Shown here piece by piece: positions 26,890 to 39,657 of a stretch of DNA of 64,000 bases (the first letter of the stretch is position 1; the number at the start of each line of letters is the position of its first letter). This DNA comes from Luteimonas deserti (GTDB taxonomy: Bacteria > Pseudomonadota > Gammaproteobacteria > Xanthomonadales > Xanthomonadaceae): NCBI RefSeq assembly GCF_013425765.1, contig NZ_JACCJZ010000016.1, forward strand, positions 124,001-188,000, written 5' to 3'. A program made the translations under genes and the position numbers. Below the pieces are notes generated by a model, which saw only the letters and a program-made list of their open reading frames with translations, had not been told where the DNA came from and did not search any database.

Positions 26890-27296
26890 GCACCCGCCGT
26901 GCGCCCGACCGGTGCGCACGCTGTGCCGGACTTCGGCAGCTTGCCGTCGCTGGAACCGCCCCGCCACACGCGCGTAGCGTGGCTCTTGCGATGGAGCGGA
27001 GTACCGCGAAGTCGCTGCCGCCGATATACGGGGCCGCGCATGCAGCGGTTGCCGCTTCGCGCCCGAGCATGCTCGCAGGATCGGCATTGCGCGCGCAGAG
27101 AGAGGAGGGCCGGGACGTCGCACCCCGCGGACACGGCGCGCGCGTCATTCCCGGCGGATGTGCGTGCGCGGGACTGCCGATGCGTCTCCAGTGTCCGCGC
27201 CCGGCCGCTTACGAAGCCGAAGCCTGCAACAGCACCTGCCTGCGCCGCATCCTCGAACGCGGAACCACGGCTGCGCCAACCGGCATGCGCCGCGCG
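26890..27296. other. Intergenic region between purH and the symporter gene
   Basis: No open frame here has a convincing start, ribosome site or protein pattern on either strand. I see no T-tract terminator. The region separates two converging genes and could hold a 3' untranslated region or a decayed gene, but nothing supports either. Confidence 0.4.
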
Positions 27297-28787
27297 TCAG
27301 GCCCGGGACGTGTCGGCCGGCGTCGTCACCGGGGCAACGGTCCGGGTCGCAGTCCAGATACTGCGATCGATGGTGTCGCCAAGTTCCGGGAAATCCGCCG
27401 CGTCCAGGCGCGGCGATGTTTCGCCGGCGCGGATCTTGCGGTCGTAGTCGCGGGTCAGGCGCACGGCGACGCCCGACAGCAGCACGATCGCCAGCAGATT
27501 GACGATCGCCATCAGGCCCATCGCCGCATCCGCGGTGTCCCACACGATGTCCAGGCGTGCGAACGCGCCCCAGCCCACCATGCCCAGGCACCCCAGGCGC
27601 AGTAGCAGCATCGCGACGCGACCGCCGCGCAGGAACACCAGCGCACTCTCGGCATAGGCGTAGTTGCCGAGGATCGAGGTCGTGGCGAAGAACGCCAGTG
27701 CGATCGCGATGAAGGTCGGCCCCCAGCCGCCGAAGTGGATGGCCATCGCCTGCTGGGTGAGCACCGCGCCGTCGCCGCCGGCGGTGTCGAGCGCCCCCGA
27801 CAGCAGGATCATCAGCGCGGTCGCGGTGCAGATCACCAGTGTGTCGACGAAGACACCGAAGGCCTGCAGCAGGCCCTGGCTGGCCGGATGGTGCGGCGAG
27901 GGCGTGGCCGATGCGGCGATGTTGGGCGCGCTGCCCATGCCGGCCTCGTTGGAGAACAGGCCACGCTTGACGCCGTTGAGCAGCGCGACCGCCAGTCCGC
28001 CGAGCACACCGCCGGCCGCCTGGTCGAGACCGAGCGCGCTGCGCACGATCAGCGCCAGCATCGCCGGCACGTCCCCGAGATTGGTCACGATCACCCAGGC
28101 GGCGAGCAGCAGATAGGCCAGCGCCATCGCCGGCACCACCAGCTCCGCGATCGCCGCCACGCGGCGCAGACCACCGAAGATCACCGGCGCCGCGACGGCG
28201 ACGAGCACCAGCGCCGTCCATCCGGGCGCGACGCCCCAGGCGCCGGTCACCGCTTCGGAAATCGAATTGGCCTGCACGGCGCTGAACACCAGGCCGAACG
28301 CCAGTATCAGGCAGACCGAGAAGATCGCGCCCAGCCAGGGCTTGCGCAGGCCGTGGGCCATGTAGAACGCCGGACCGCCGCGGTAATGCCCGGCGGCGTC
28401 GCGGCGCTTGTACAGCTGGGCGAGCGCACTTTCGACATAGGCTGTCGCCATGCCGAAGCAGGCCACCAGCCACATCCAGAAGATCGCGCCGGGGCCGCCC
28501 ACGGTCAGCGCGATCGCCACGCCGACGAGATTGCCCGTCCCCACCCGCGAGGCGAGGCTGGTGCACAGCGACTGCAGCGGCGAGATGCCGGCGTGGTCAC
28601 CCTCGGTGCCACGCACCAGGCCCGAGAGCATCTTCGGAAACCGGCGGAACTGGATGAAGCCCAGGCGCACACTGAACCAGACACCGACCAGTGGCAGCAC
28701 GCCCACCAGAACGTAGTTCCAGAGCACGCCGTTGATCGCATCGACGACGGGCGCGAGCGCGGATTCGATCAGCGGGACGACATCCAT
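27297..28787 (-). CDS. Sodium:alanine/glycine symporter (AGCS family)
   Basis: The 496-residue membrane protein has about eleven helices and the AGCS hallmarks. These are QSLCTSLASRVGTGNLVGVA near the first third (family signature around GTGN), GPGAIFWMWL, AGHYRGGPAFYM, LFSNEAGMGSAPNIAA, and ASILGN-type text before the last helices. It takes up alanine or glycine with Na+. The ATG at 28787 is selected because the preceding in-frame residues are hydrophilic and arginine-rich. It is divergent from purD across 157 bases. Placement between purH and purD suggests that imported glycine may feed purine synthesis (purD uses glycine), which is inference. Confidence 0.93.
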   Translation of the reverse strand: MDVVPLIESALAPVVDAINGVLWNYVLVGVLPLVGVWFSVRLGFIQFRRFPKMLSGLVRGTEGDHAGISPLQSLCTSLASRVGTGNLVGVAIALTVGGPGAIFWMWLVACFGMATAYVESALAQLYKRRDAAGHYRGGPAFYMAHGLRKPWLGAIFSVCLILAFGLVFSAVQANSISEAVTGAWGVAPGWTALVLVAVAAPVIFGGLRRVAAIAELVVPAMALAYLLLAAWVIVTNLGDVPAMLALIVRSALGLDQAAGGVLGGLAVALLNGVKRGLFSNEAGMGSAPNIAASATPSPHHPASQGLLQAFGVFVDTLVICTATALMILLSGALDTAGGDGAVLTQQAMAIHFGGWGPTFIAIALAFFATTSILGNYAYAESALVFLRGGRVAMLLLRLGCLGMVGWGAFARLDIVWDTADAAMGLMAIVNLLAIVLLSGVAVRLTRDYDRKIRAGETSPRLDAADFPELGDTIDRSIWTATRTVAPVTTPADTSRA

Positions 28788-28911
28788 CGGCGCGGTGGAC
28801 TCCGGTGCGGGAACGGGGACCGAGCCTAGCATCCGCGCCGTGTGCGTCCGGATGCACGTACGCGTCGCGGCCCGGCGCATATGCCGGCAGGCGCGTCCTG
28901 GCGCCAGCCGC

Positions 28912-28917
28912 TAAAAT
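28912..28917 (+). promoter_or_regulatory. Likely -10 element TAAAAT upstream of purD
   Basis: TAAAAT lies 27 bases before the purD ATG in the divergent region with the AGCS gene and matches five of six -10 positions. No clear -35 or PurR-like palindrome is seen. Confidence 0.45.
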
Positions 28918-28944
28918 CGGGCTCCCCTTCAGTCTGGTGGTCTC

Positions 28945-30249
<1,305 letters not shown>

Positions 30250-30274
30250 CCATCCACGCCATCGGAGCATCGTC

Positions 30275-30789
30275 ATGATTCCAGGCAACACCCAGCTGAG
30301 CATGACCGTGCTGATGACGCCGGACATGGCGAACTTCTCCGGCAACGTGCACGGCGGCACGTTGTTGAAGTACCTCGACGAGGTGGCCTATGCCTGCGCC
30401 AGCCGCTACGCCGGGCGCTACGTGGTCACGCTGTCGGTGGACCAGGTAACCTTCCGCGAGCCCATCCACGTCGGTGAACTGGTGACCTTCCTCGCATCGG
30501 TGAACTACACCGGGCGCACGTCGATGGAGGTCGGCATCAAGGTCGTCACCGAGGACATCCGCAACCGCGCGGTGCGCCACACCAACAGCTGCTTCTTCAC
30601 GATGGTGGCGATGGACGAGCACGGTGGCACGACGCCGGTGCCACCGCTCGAACCCGTCACGGCGGACGAGCGGCGCCGTTTCGAACAGGGCCGGCAACGC
30701 CGCGAGATCCGCCAGGAACTCGAGCGCCGCTATCGCGCGGTCCGCGAGGATCCCGGCACAGCCCCGGCCGGGGCCCCGCCGGCGTCCGA

Positions 30790-30802
<13 letters not shown>
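30275..30802 (+). CDS. YciA-type hotdog acyl-CoA thioesterase
   Basis: The 175-residue protein has a single hotdog domain with the active-site helix NVHGGTLLKYLDEVAYACAS (catalytic aspartate in LDE) and the later strand SVDQVTFREPI. These features define the acyl-CoA hydrolase group of YciA/BACH type, which releases free CoA from acyl-CoA in the cytoplasm. The chain-length preference cannot be read. About 50 residues beyond the domain are charged and probably disordered. It lies downstream of purD by 25 bases and overlaps the end of the converging TonB-dependent receptor gene by 13 bases. Confidence 0.88.
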
Positions 30803-33147
<2,345 letters not shown>

Positions 33148-33220
33148 GGTGCGGGTTCCCCGGAAGTGGACGGTAAACGCCCAGCATTGTGGCCGCGCAT
33201 TGCGCGCACTTGATCCGGCG

Positions 33221-33237
33221 ATGACATCCTCGTGACG
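33221..33237. promoter_or_regulatory. Possible PhoB-like direct repeat in a divergent promoter
   Basis: ATGACA (33221-33226) and GTGACG (33232-33237) start 11 bases apart, the spacing of Pho-box half-sites (ATGACA is the reverse of TGTCAT). The second half matches only four of six positions. It lies 74 bases before the receptor start at 33147 and 82 before the phosphatase start at 33319, so it could serve both. This is a weak candidate supported mainly by context. Confidence 0.25.
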
Positions 33238-33318
33238 CGGCGGCCGGCAGCGCGCGCAACGGCAGCGTCATGCGCAGCGCCGACGATGCCCGCTTCGCCC
33301 GCCATCGCCAGCCCACGC

Positions 33319-35448
33319 ATGCCCGTCCTGACGCGTCGCCGTTTCCTGTCCGCCCTCGTCGTCGCCGCCTCGGCGACCGTGCTTCCGTCGCTGCCCGCGG
33401 CCGCGCGCAGCGCGACGCGCGTCTCGCGCACGCTGTTTCCGCAGTCGGTCGCGTCCGGTGATCCGCGCCCGGACCGCGTGCTGCTGTGGACGCGCGTCGC
33501 TACCGACGCGCCGATGCCGGTGCGCCTGCAGGTGGCCGAGGACGCGGCTTTCGAACGGCTGCGCGTGGATCGCATGCTCACGCCCGTGGACGGCAGCGAC
33601 GGCTGCATCAAGGTGCGGGTCGAGGGGCTCGCACCGGCGACGACCTACCACTACCGCTTCGTCGCAGGCGACGGCGCCGATGCGCCGACGTCGCCGCACG
33701 GCCGCACGCGTACCGCGCCGGCGCCGGATGCCGACGTGCCGGTGCGCTTCGCGTTCCTCAGCTGCCAGGACTACGGCGGGCGCTGGTACAACAGCTTGTT
33801 GCCGCTGCTGGGCGAAGACCTCGACTTCATCCTGCACCTCGGCGATTTCATCTACGAGACCGCCGGCGATCCGCAGTTCCAGCAGCAGAGCGCCGAACGC
33901 GCGATCGTGTTCGACGACCAGGACGGCGCACTCCGGCTCGAACGCGGCGGCAGCGCGTATTACGCCGCGCGCAGCCTCGACAACTACCGCCAGCTGCACC
34001 GCACGTTCCGCACCGACGAGGTGCTGCAGGCGCTGCTCGAACGCGCGCCCCTGGTCGCGGTCTGGGACGACCACGAGTTCTCCGACGACTGCTGGCAGGA
34101 CGTGGGCACCTACCACGACGGCGCGCGCGACGAGCGCGACCGCGAACGCCGCCGCAATGCCGAGCAGGCCTATTTCGAATACCTGCCGGTCGACCTGGAA
34201 CTGGCCGACGGTGCGCAATTGCCTGTCGCACGCGCGCAGCTGTTTCCGAACCTGCGGATCTGGCGCGGGCTGCGCTTCGGCCGCGCACTCGATCTGCTGG
34301 TCACCGACTACCGCAGCGCGCGGCCGGACCACGCGATTCCCGAGGACGCGTTTCCCGGCGCGCTGGCCTTCGACGAGGCGCAGCTGCGCGCGGGGCTGCC
34401 GAAGCTCGGACTGGATCCGGCGCAGGTGCTGCCGACGCTGGTGCCCTACGTTCCGCTCGACGCAGCGGACCGGGCGCCGCTGCGCGCGGTCGCGCATGCG
34501 GGCGCACTGCAGGCCGCCCGGAGCGCCGGCCTCGATGCCGCCGCCGCCCGCCGTTACGCGGACGCCGCGATCGCAGGCGGCGTCGCCCTGCCCGCGCTCG
34601 CGCCGATGCTCGAGGCCTGGAACGCAGCCGCGCCGGCGGACGCGCAGCTTACGCTGCCCGATGCCGCCGGCCTGCCGCGCGGCCTGCCGTGGCTGGCGCT
34701 GGGCAAGACATCGGCCTTCAGCGACATCGGCGCGCGCTACGTCGTCGTGCAGGCGGGCTTCGACCTGTTCGCCGCGCTGCGCGCGCTCGACGGCGCGCAG
34801 TCGCCGTTCGCCGCCGACCAGCGCGACTGGCTGCAGACGCGCGTGCGCGGCAGTGATGCGCGCTTCAAGGTCGTCGCCAGCTCGGTGTCGTTCACCTCGC
34901 TGGTGCTCGATCTGGCCGATCCCGCGCTCGATGCACCCGAGCCGATGCGCCGCCGCTTCTATCTCAACCTCGACCAATGGGACGGCTTTCCGGCCGAGCG
35001 CGCGCGCCTGTTGTCGGAGGTGTTCGACCCGGCCGGCGGCACGATCCTGCTCTCGGGCGACATCCACGCCAGCTTCGCCACCCAGCACAGCGAACGTACC
35101 GTCGAGTTCACGACGCCGGCGGTGTCGTCGGACACCATCGGCAGCATCGTCGCGCGCAGCGCGTCGGGCGACGACCCGCAGGCGCAGGCCACCCGGCGTC
35201 TCGCGGCGGCGCTGGATACGGTGCTCGCCCACGGCAATCCGTCGATCCGCTACGCGCAGACGCGCCGCCACGGCGTCGGCCTGGTGCACATCGCGGGTGA
35301 TGCGGTCGAGGCCGGTTTCATCGAGTTGCCCGAGTCGGTCACGCGCACGCGCCATTACGATGCGCCGGACGCGATCGGTCCGATGCTGCAACGGCATCGC
35401 TTCGCGTTCTCGCGCGGCGACATGCGACTGCGACGCATCGAGGGGTAA
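33319..35448 (+). CDS. phoD: Tat-exported PhoD-type alkaline phosphatase/phosphodiesterase
   Basis: The 709-residue protein starts with a twin-arginine signal (LTRRRFLSALVVAASATV) that would export it folded. The PhoD catalytic set follows: FPQSVASGDPRPDRVLLWTR, LSCQDYGGRWYN, LHLGDFIYE, WDDHEFSDDCW and LSGDIHASF, with the aspartate, asparagine and histidine ligands of the Ca/Fe centre of this family. It hydrolyses phosphomonoesters or diesters outside the cytoplasm. Length exceeds classical PhoD by about 120 residues owing to an insert at roughly 370-480. The start at 33319 places the twin arginines at residues 6-7; an ATG at 33286 is possible. Its divergence from a TonB-dependent receptor suggests joint function. 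Confidence 0.88.
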   Translation: MPVLTRRRFLSALVVAASATVLPSLPAAARSATRVSRTLFPQSVASGDPRPDRVLLWTRVATDAPMPVRLQVAEDAAFERLRVDRMLTPVDGSDGCIKVRVEGLAPATTYHYRFVAGDGADAPTSPHGRTRTAPAPDADVPVRFAFLSCQDYGGRWYNSLLPLLGEDLDFILHLGDFIYETAGDPQFQQQSAERAIVFDDQDGALRLERGGSAYYAARSLDNYRQLHRTFRTDEVLQALLERAPLVAVWDDHEFSDDCWQDVGTYHDGARDERDRERRRNAEQAYFEYLPVDLELADGAQLPVARAQLFPNLRIWRGLRFGRALDLLVTDYRSARPDHAIPEDAFPGALAFDEAQLRAGLPKLGLDPAQVLPTLVPYVPLDAADRAPLRAVAHAGALQAARSAGLDAAAARRYADAAIAGGVALPALAPMLEAWNAAAPADAQLTLPDAAGLPRGLPWLALGKTSAFSDIGARYVVVQAGFDLFAALRALDGAQSPFAADQRDWLQTRVRGSDARFKVVASSVSFTSLVLDLADPALDAPEPMRRRFYLNLDQWDGFPAERARLLSEVFDPAGGTILLSGDIHASFATQHSERTVEFTTPAVSSDTIGSIVARSASGDDPQAQATRRLAAALDTVLAHGNPSIRYAQTRRHGVGLVHIAGDAVEAGFIELPESVTRTRHYDAPDAIGPMLQRHRFAFSRGDMRLRRIEG

Positions 35449-35818
35449 CGGCCGCCGCTGCGACGCTGCAGGCGCGCAGGGACCAGCGCCGACGTGACAC
35501 GGTGGCCGGCAGGGTTCGAGGTCCCGCGACCTCGGCATCCCGCACGCGTGCGACCGGCGACCGCGAGCGCCGGCGTCCCGGCCTTCGCGTGCCGCGTGGA
35601 TGCAACCGGCACCCGTTCCACGACCAAACGCCCGCCACGCAAGCGTCCTTGTCCGATGACATGCCGATCGGCGGGCCCGTGATCGCGGGCGGATACGTGT
35701 CCCGGTGCACGTCCAGCGCTGTCGTGCCGTGCGTTCCGGATGCCCCGACCGCGCGCAGCACACGCCTTGTGGATCGACGTCAGCCTGCTAGGCTCCGCGC
35801 AATCGACGAGGAGCCCGA
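35449..35818. other. Intergenic region before the MFS-acyltransferase gene
   Basis: About 370 bases hold no supported gene on either strand. CTAGGCT near 35787-35793 could be part of a promoter for the downstream gene, which has AGGAG before its ATG. Otherwise I see nothing in it. Confidence 0.4.
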
Positions 35819-37783
35819 ATGGCCGGCCAGTCCCAGTTCGCCCTGCTGCGCCAGCGGCGCTTCCTGCCCTACTTCACCGTCCAGGCTCTGGGCGCGTTCA
35901 ACGACAACGTCTACCGCCAGTCGATCATCGCGCTGCTGTTCGTGCTCGGCGTCAGCACGGCGGAACGCACGCTCTACACCAACCTCGCGCCGGCCCTCTT
36001 CATCCTGCCCTACTTCCTGTTCTCGGCGATCGCCGGGCAGATCGCGGAGAAGGTCGAGAAGCAGAAGCTCATCGTCGTCACCACGGCGATGGAGATCGGG
36101 ATCATGTCGCTGGCGGCGATCGGCTTTCTGCTGGCGAGCATGCCGGTGCTGCTGGTCGCATTGTTCCTGACCGGCACGCAGTCGACGCTGTTCGGCCCGG
36201 TCAAGTACTCGATCCTGCCCTCGGTGCTGCGTCCCGAAGAACTGACCGGCGGCAACGGCCTGGTCGAGATGGGCACGTCGATCGCGATTCTCGCCGGCAT
36301 GATCTACGGCGGCCTGGTGTTCAAGATCGCCGGCAGTTACGGGCCGGAGGCCGCGGCGGCATCGGTGGTGGCACTGGCCGTCACCGGCAACGTGGTGGCG
36401 CGGCTGATTCCCAAGGTCGATGCCGGCGCGCCGGAGCTCAAGGTCAACTGGAATCCGGTCCCCGAATCGGTCGCCGTGATGCGGCTCGCGCGGCGCCAGC
36501 TCGCCGTGCGCAACGCGATCCTCGGCGTGTCGTGGTTCTGGTTCGTCGGCACCGTGCTGACCGCGCAGCTCCCGACCTACGCCGAGGTCCATCTGGGCGG
36601 CGTCGTCAACGACACCGCGCTGTACATCTTCGCGCTGGCGCTGTTCTCGGTCGGCGTCGGTGTGGGTTCGCTGCTGTGCGAGAAACTCTCTGCGCGGACG
36701 GTCGAACTCGGCCTGGTGCCCCTTGGCGCGTTCGGCATCACCGTCTTCCTGCTCGACCTCTACCTCGCGCGGCCCGGCCAGCCGCCGGCCACCGGCCTGT
36801 CGATCGCCGCGTTCCTGGCCACGCCCGGCGGCTGGCGGATCGCACTCGACCTCACCGGCATCGGCCTGTTCACCGGTGTTTTCGTGGTGCCGCTGTTCGC
36901 GCTGATCCAGAGCCGGACCCCGAAGTCGGAGCTGTCGCGGGTGATCGCCGGCCTGAACATCCAGAACTCGTTGTTCATCGTCACCGCCGCAGTGCTGGGG
37001 GTGCTGGTGCAGATGGACGGGGTGACCCTGGCCGGCCTGCGCATCCCGCTGCCGGGCCTGAGCATTCCCCAGGTGTTCCTGGCGCTCGGCGTCGCGAACC
37101 TGCTCGTGGCGGTGTGGATCTTCACCCTGGTGCCCGAGTTCCTGATGCGCCTGGCCAGCATGGTGCTGGTGCGCACGCTCTACCGGCTGCGCGAGCGCGA
37201 CGTGGATCCGGCGATCCCGGCCGAGGGCCCGGCGCTGATCGTCTGCAACCACGTCAGCTACATGGATGCGCTGATCCTGGCGGCCACGATTCCGCGTCCG
37301 GTGCGTTTCGTCATGGACCACCGCATCTTCGCGATCCCCGGCATGCGCTGGATCTTCCGCCACGCCAAGGCGATCCCGATCGCCGGCGCGAGGGACGATC
37401 CCGCGTTGATGCAGCGTGCGTTCGATGCCATCGATGCGGCCCTGGCCGAGGGCGAACTGGTGGGCATCTTTCCCGAGGGACGCCTGACCCGCGACGGCGA
37501 GATCGCCGCATTCCGTGGCGGGGTCGAGCGCATCCTGGCGCGCGCCGCCGAACGCGGACAGCCGGTGCCCGTCGTGGCGATGGCGCTGCGTGGCATGTGG
37601 AGCAGCATGTGGAGCCGGCGCAGCGAAGCCGCCGGCGCCGGGCGCCTGGCCAGGATGCGCGTGCCGCGTCGCTTCCGCGCGCAGGTCGAAGTGGTGGCCG
37701 CGCCGCGCATCGTCGAGCCGGCGGCGATGAGCGCCGCGGCGCTCGAAGCCTGCGTGCGCGGGCTGCGCGGCGACGCCGCCTGA
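35819..37783 (+). CDS. Fused MFS transporter and lysophosphatidate-type acyltransferase
   Basis: The 654-residue protein joins a 12-helix MFS domain (residues 1-445) to a PlsC-type acyltransferase domain. The MFS part carries FNDNVYRQSIIALLF and GPVKYSILPSVL, typical of the lysophospholipid transporter LplT. The acyltransferase shows NHVSYMDAL with H478 and D483 of the HX4D motif, then FPEGRLTRDG. The two activities would flip lysophospholipid across the inner membrane and re-acylate it. In many proteobacteria a third acyl-ACP synthetase domain (Aas) completes the cycle; it is missing here. The acyl donor is thus unclear: acyl-CoA, acyl-ACP from another enzyme, or a separate synthetase. An AGGAG lies seven bases before the ATG. 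Confidence 0.88.
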   Translation: MAGQSQFALLRQRRFLPYFTVQALGAFNDNVYRQSIIALLFVLGVSTAERTLYTNLAPALFILPYFLFSAIAGQIAEKVEKQKLIVVTTAMEIGIMSLAAIGFLLASMPVLLVALFLTGTQSTLFGPVKYSILPSVLRPEELTGGNGLVEMGTSIAILAGMIYGGLVFKIAGSYGPEAAAASVVALAVTGNVVARLIPKVDAGAPELKVNWNPVPESVAVMRLARRQLAVRNAILGVSWFWFVGTVLTAQLPTYAEVHLGGVVNDTALYIFALALFSVGVGVGSLLCEKLSARTVELGLVPLGAFGITVFLLDLYLARPGQPPATGLSIAAFLATPGGWRIALDLTGIGLFTGVFVVPLFALIQSRTPKSELSRVIAGLNIQNSLFIVTAAVLGVLVQMDGVTLAGLRIPLPGLSIPQVFLALGVANLLVAVWIFTLVPEFLMRLASMVLVRTLYRLRERDVDPAIPAEGPALIVCNHVSYMDALILAATIPRPVRFVMDHRIFAIPGMRWIFRHAKAIPIAGARDDPALMQRAFDAIDAALAEGELVGIFPEGRLTRDGEIAAFRGGVERILARAAERGQPVPVVAMALRGMWSSMWSRRSEAAGAGRLARMRVPRRFRAQVEVVAAPRIVEPAAMSAAALEACVRGLRGDAA

Positions 37784-37877
37784 GTCCGCAAGTCGACGGC
37801 AGGCGGGTACAGTACCGCCGACGCCGGCCCTCGCGGAGGAGGTCCGGACGCATCCTCGCCTTGCACAGGAGACCACC

Positions 37878-38282
37878 ATGAGCTCGATTCCGCCCGTTCC
37901 ACCGGCCGCCCCGCCCCCGCCTCCACCCGGCGATCCCTACGGCGCACCGTCCGCGATGCCGGGCTCGCCCATCGCGCCGGGCACCGTGCCGAACTATCTG
38001 GTCTGGGCGATCGTCGCCACCGTGCTGTCGATCTGCCTGTGCTGCATCGTCGGCACCATTCCCGGCATCGTCGCGATCGTATTCGCCGCAAAGGTCAACA
38101 CGCTGCTCGGACAGGGCGACCTGGCCGGCGCGCAGCGCGCATCCAACACCGCCAAGGTGTGGTGCTGGGTGACCACCGGCCTGTGCATCGTCGGCCTGCT
38201 GTGGACGGTCTACTCGATGACCGTGGGCGGCGGCATGGAAATGTACCGGCAGATCTTCGAACAGATCCAGGCTGGCGGCTGA
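37878..38282 (+). CDS. CD225/dispanin family membrane protein
   Basis: The 134-residue protein has a proline-rich cytoplasmic N-terminus (PPAAPPPPPPGDP) and two membrane helices. The hairpin text PNYLVWAIVATVLSICLC, then IPGIVAIVFAAKVNTLLGQGD and GAQRASNTAKVWCW, is the CD225 (dispanin, IFITM-like) pattern, including the conserved alanine-lysine-V-N region. Animal IFITM proteins alter membrane fusion and stiffness; bacterial members have no known role. The stop overlaps the start of the DUF2752 gene by one base (TGATG). AGGAG lies nine bases before the ATG. Confidence 0.85.
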   Translation: MSSIPPVPPAAPPPPPPGDPYGAPSAMPGSPIAPGTVPNYLVWAIVATVLSICLCCIVGTIPGIVAIVFAAKVNTLLGQGDLAGAQRASNTAKVWCWVTTGLCIVGLLWTVYSMTVGGGMEMYRQIFEQIQAGG

Positions 38283-38719
38283 TGGCCATCGCGCGCAGCC
38301 CGACGTCGCGTCGTCTCCCCGTCACGAAGGTCGCCCTCGCGGGCGCCGGCGTGGCGGCGGCGGGCGCGGGCGTCTGGCTGCTGCGCGTTTTCGATCCCAA
38401 CGCGCCGGGCAATCCGTTTCCGCCGTGCCTGTTCTACGCCACCACGGGCTGGCACTGTCCCGGCTGCGGCATGACCCGCTGCCTGCACGCCCTCGTCCAC
38501 GGCGATCTGGGACAGGCGCTGGCGATGAATCCACTGATGCTGGTCGCCATCCTCGCCGCCCCGCTCCTCGTCGCCTGGCGGATGGGCTGGCGTCCGCGCG
38601 TGCTGCAGCCGCTGGCGCGCTGGATGTCGACGGCGACGTTCTGGCTGGGCCTGATCGCGCTCTACGGCATCGCACGCAACCTGCCCTGGGCGCCCTTCAG
38701 CTGGCTCGCACCCGGCTGA
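38282..38719 (+). CDS. DUF2752 membrane protein
   Basis: The 145-residue protein has three probable membrane segments and the DUF2752 core: CLFYATTGWHCPGCGMTR, then HALVHGDLGQALAMNPL. The two cysteines of CPGCG look like a metal or redox site at the membrane face. The function of the family is unknown. It overlaps the CD225 gene by one base, so translation is coupled; from memory this pairing recurs in several phyla. It converges on nudC with 12 bases between. Confidence 0.82.
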   Translation: MAIARSPTSRRLPVTKVALAGAGVAAAGAGVWLLRVFDPNAPGNPFPPCLFYATTGWHCPGCGMTRCLHALVHGDLGQALAMNPLMLVAILAAPLLVAWRMGWRPRVLQPLARWMSTATFWLGLIALYGIARNLPWAPFSWLAPG

Positions 38720-38731
38720 ACCTCTCGCGGC

Positions 38732-39613
38732 TCACCCGGCGCTGCTGCGCATCGCATACCAGCGGGCGATGAGCCAGCGCGAGATCGACGAGACCGGCGA
38801 AAGCTGCAGATCGGGGTGGCCATCGTCCAAGGCGAGGCCGATCGCCTCGGCTTCGAACCAGCGCGCGTCCTCCAGCTCGTCGTTGACGCGCGGCACGTCC
38901 GGTTCCGCTTCGGCCACGAAGCCCAGCATCAGCGACGACGGAAACGGCCACGGCTGCGAGGCGAGATAGCGGCAGCTGCGCACCCGCACGCCGCTCTCTT
39001 CGAACACTTCGCGCATGACGGTCTGTTCCAGGGTCTCGCCCGGCTCGACGAATCCCGCAAGCGTCGAGTAGCGGCGCGCCGGCCACGCGCCCTGTCGCCC
39101 GAGCAGCAGCCGCGATCCGTCGGAGACGGCCACGATCACAGCGGGATCCGTCCTCGGGTAGTGCTCGATGCCGCAACCGGTACAGCGCCCGAGCCAGCCC
39201 GCACGCGCCCACGCCAGCGGCGCGGCGCATGCGCCGCAGTAGCGCTGCCGGTCGCGCCAGTGCAGTACGGCCCGCGCCTGCGCGAAGGCCGTCGCCTCGC
39301 GTGCAGGCCACTGAGCCGCGGCGCTGCGCAGATCCACGAAGCCCTGCGCAGGCACCGCCGGCGGCGCGTCGGCAGCCGGCAGGGCGAACCAGCCCTGTTC
39401 GCCGTGCAGGCCCAGGAACACCGCACTCGAGGGCCGCTGACCGACCGCGGTCCCGGTCAGCGCCGGCGGTCCGCCGTGCGCGTCCACGGCCGCATCGCCA
39501 CGCGCATCCAGCAGCAGGACGCGCGCCTCGGGCCAGAGCCTGGCGAGCGCGGCGGAGTCGGTGCGCAGGTGTTCGGCGCGATCGAGCGGGGCATCGACGA
39601 AGCTGAAGTCCAT
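38732..39613 (-). CDS. nudC: NAD-capped RNA hydrolase / NADH pyrophosphatase NudC
   Basis: The 293-residue enzyme has an N-terminal beta domain, a zinc ribbon with cysteines at 126, 129, 144 and 147, and a Nudix box from G187 to V209 (GFVEPGETLEQTVMREVFEE). It also has the NADH-specific motif SQPWPFPSS at residues 219-227. It cleaves NAD(H) to NMN and AMP and removes NAD caps from RNA. All motifs are complete. It lies 44 bases downstream of erpA on the same strand. Confidence 0.95.
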   Translation of the reverse strand: MDFSFVDAPLDRAEHLRTDSAALARLWPEARVLLLDARGDAAVDAHGGPPALTGTAVGQRPSSAVFLGLHGEQGWFALPAADAPPAVPAQGFVDLRSAAAQWPAREATAFAQARAVLHWRDRQRYCGACAAPLAWARAGWLGRCTGCGIEHYPRTDPAVIVAVSDGSRLLLGRQGAWPARRYSTLAGFVEPGETLEQTVMREVFEESGVRVRSCRYLASQPWPFPSSLMLGFVAEAEPDVPRVNDELEDARWFEAEAIGLALDDGHPDLQLSPVSSISRWLIARWYAMRSSAG

Positions 39614-39657
39614 GCGGCGATTATCGCCGCTGCCGCGCCCGTCGCGGGTGGCCGGAC

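Noticed and set aside
33268-35763. Antisense open frame of about 830 codons across the PhoD-type gene
   Set aside because: Shadow of a high-GC coding region; no recognisable protein features.
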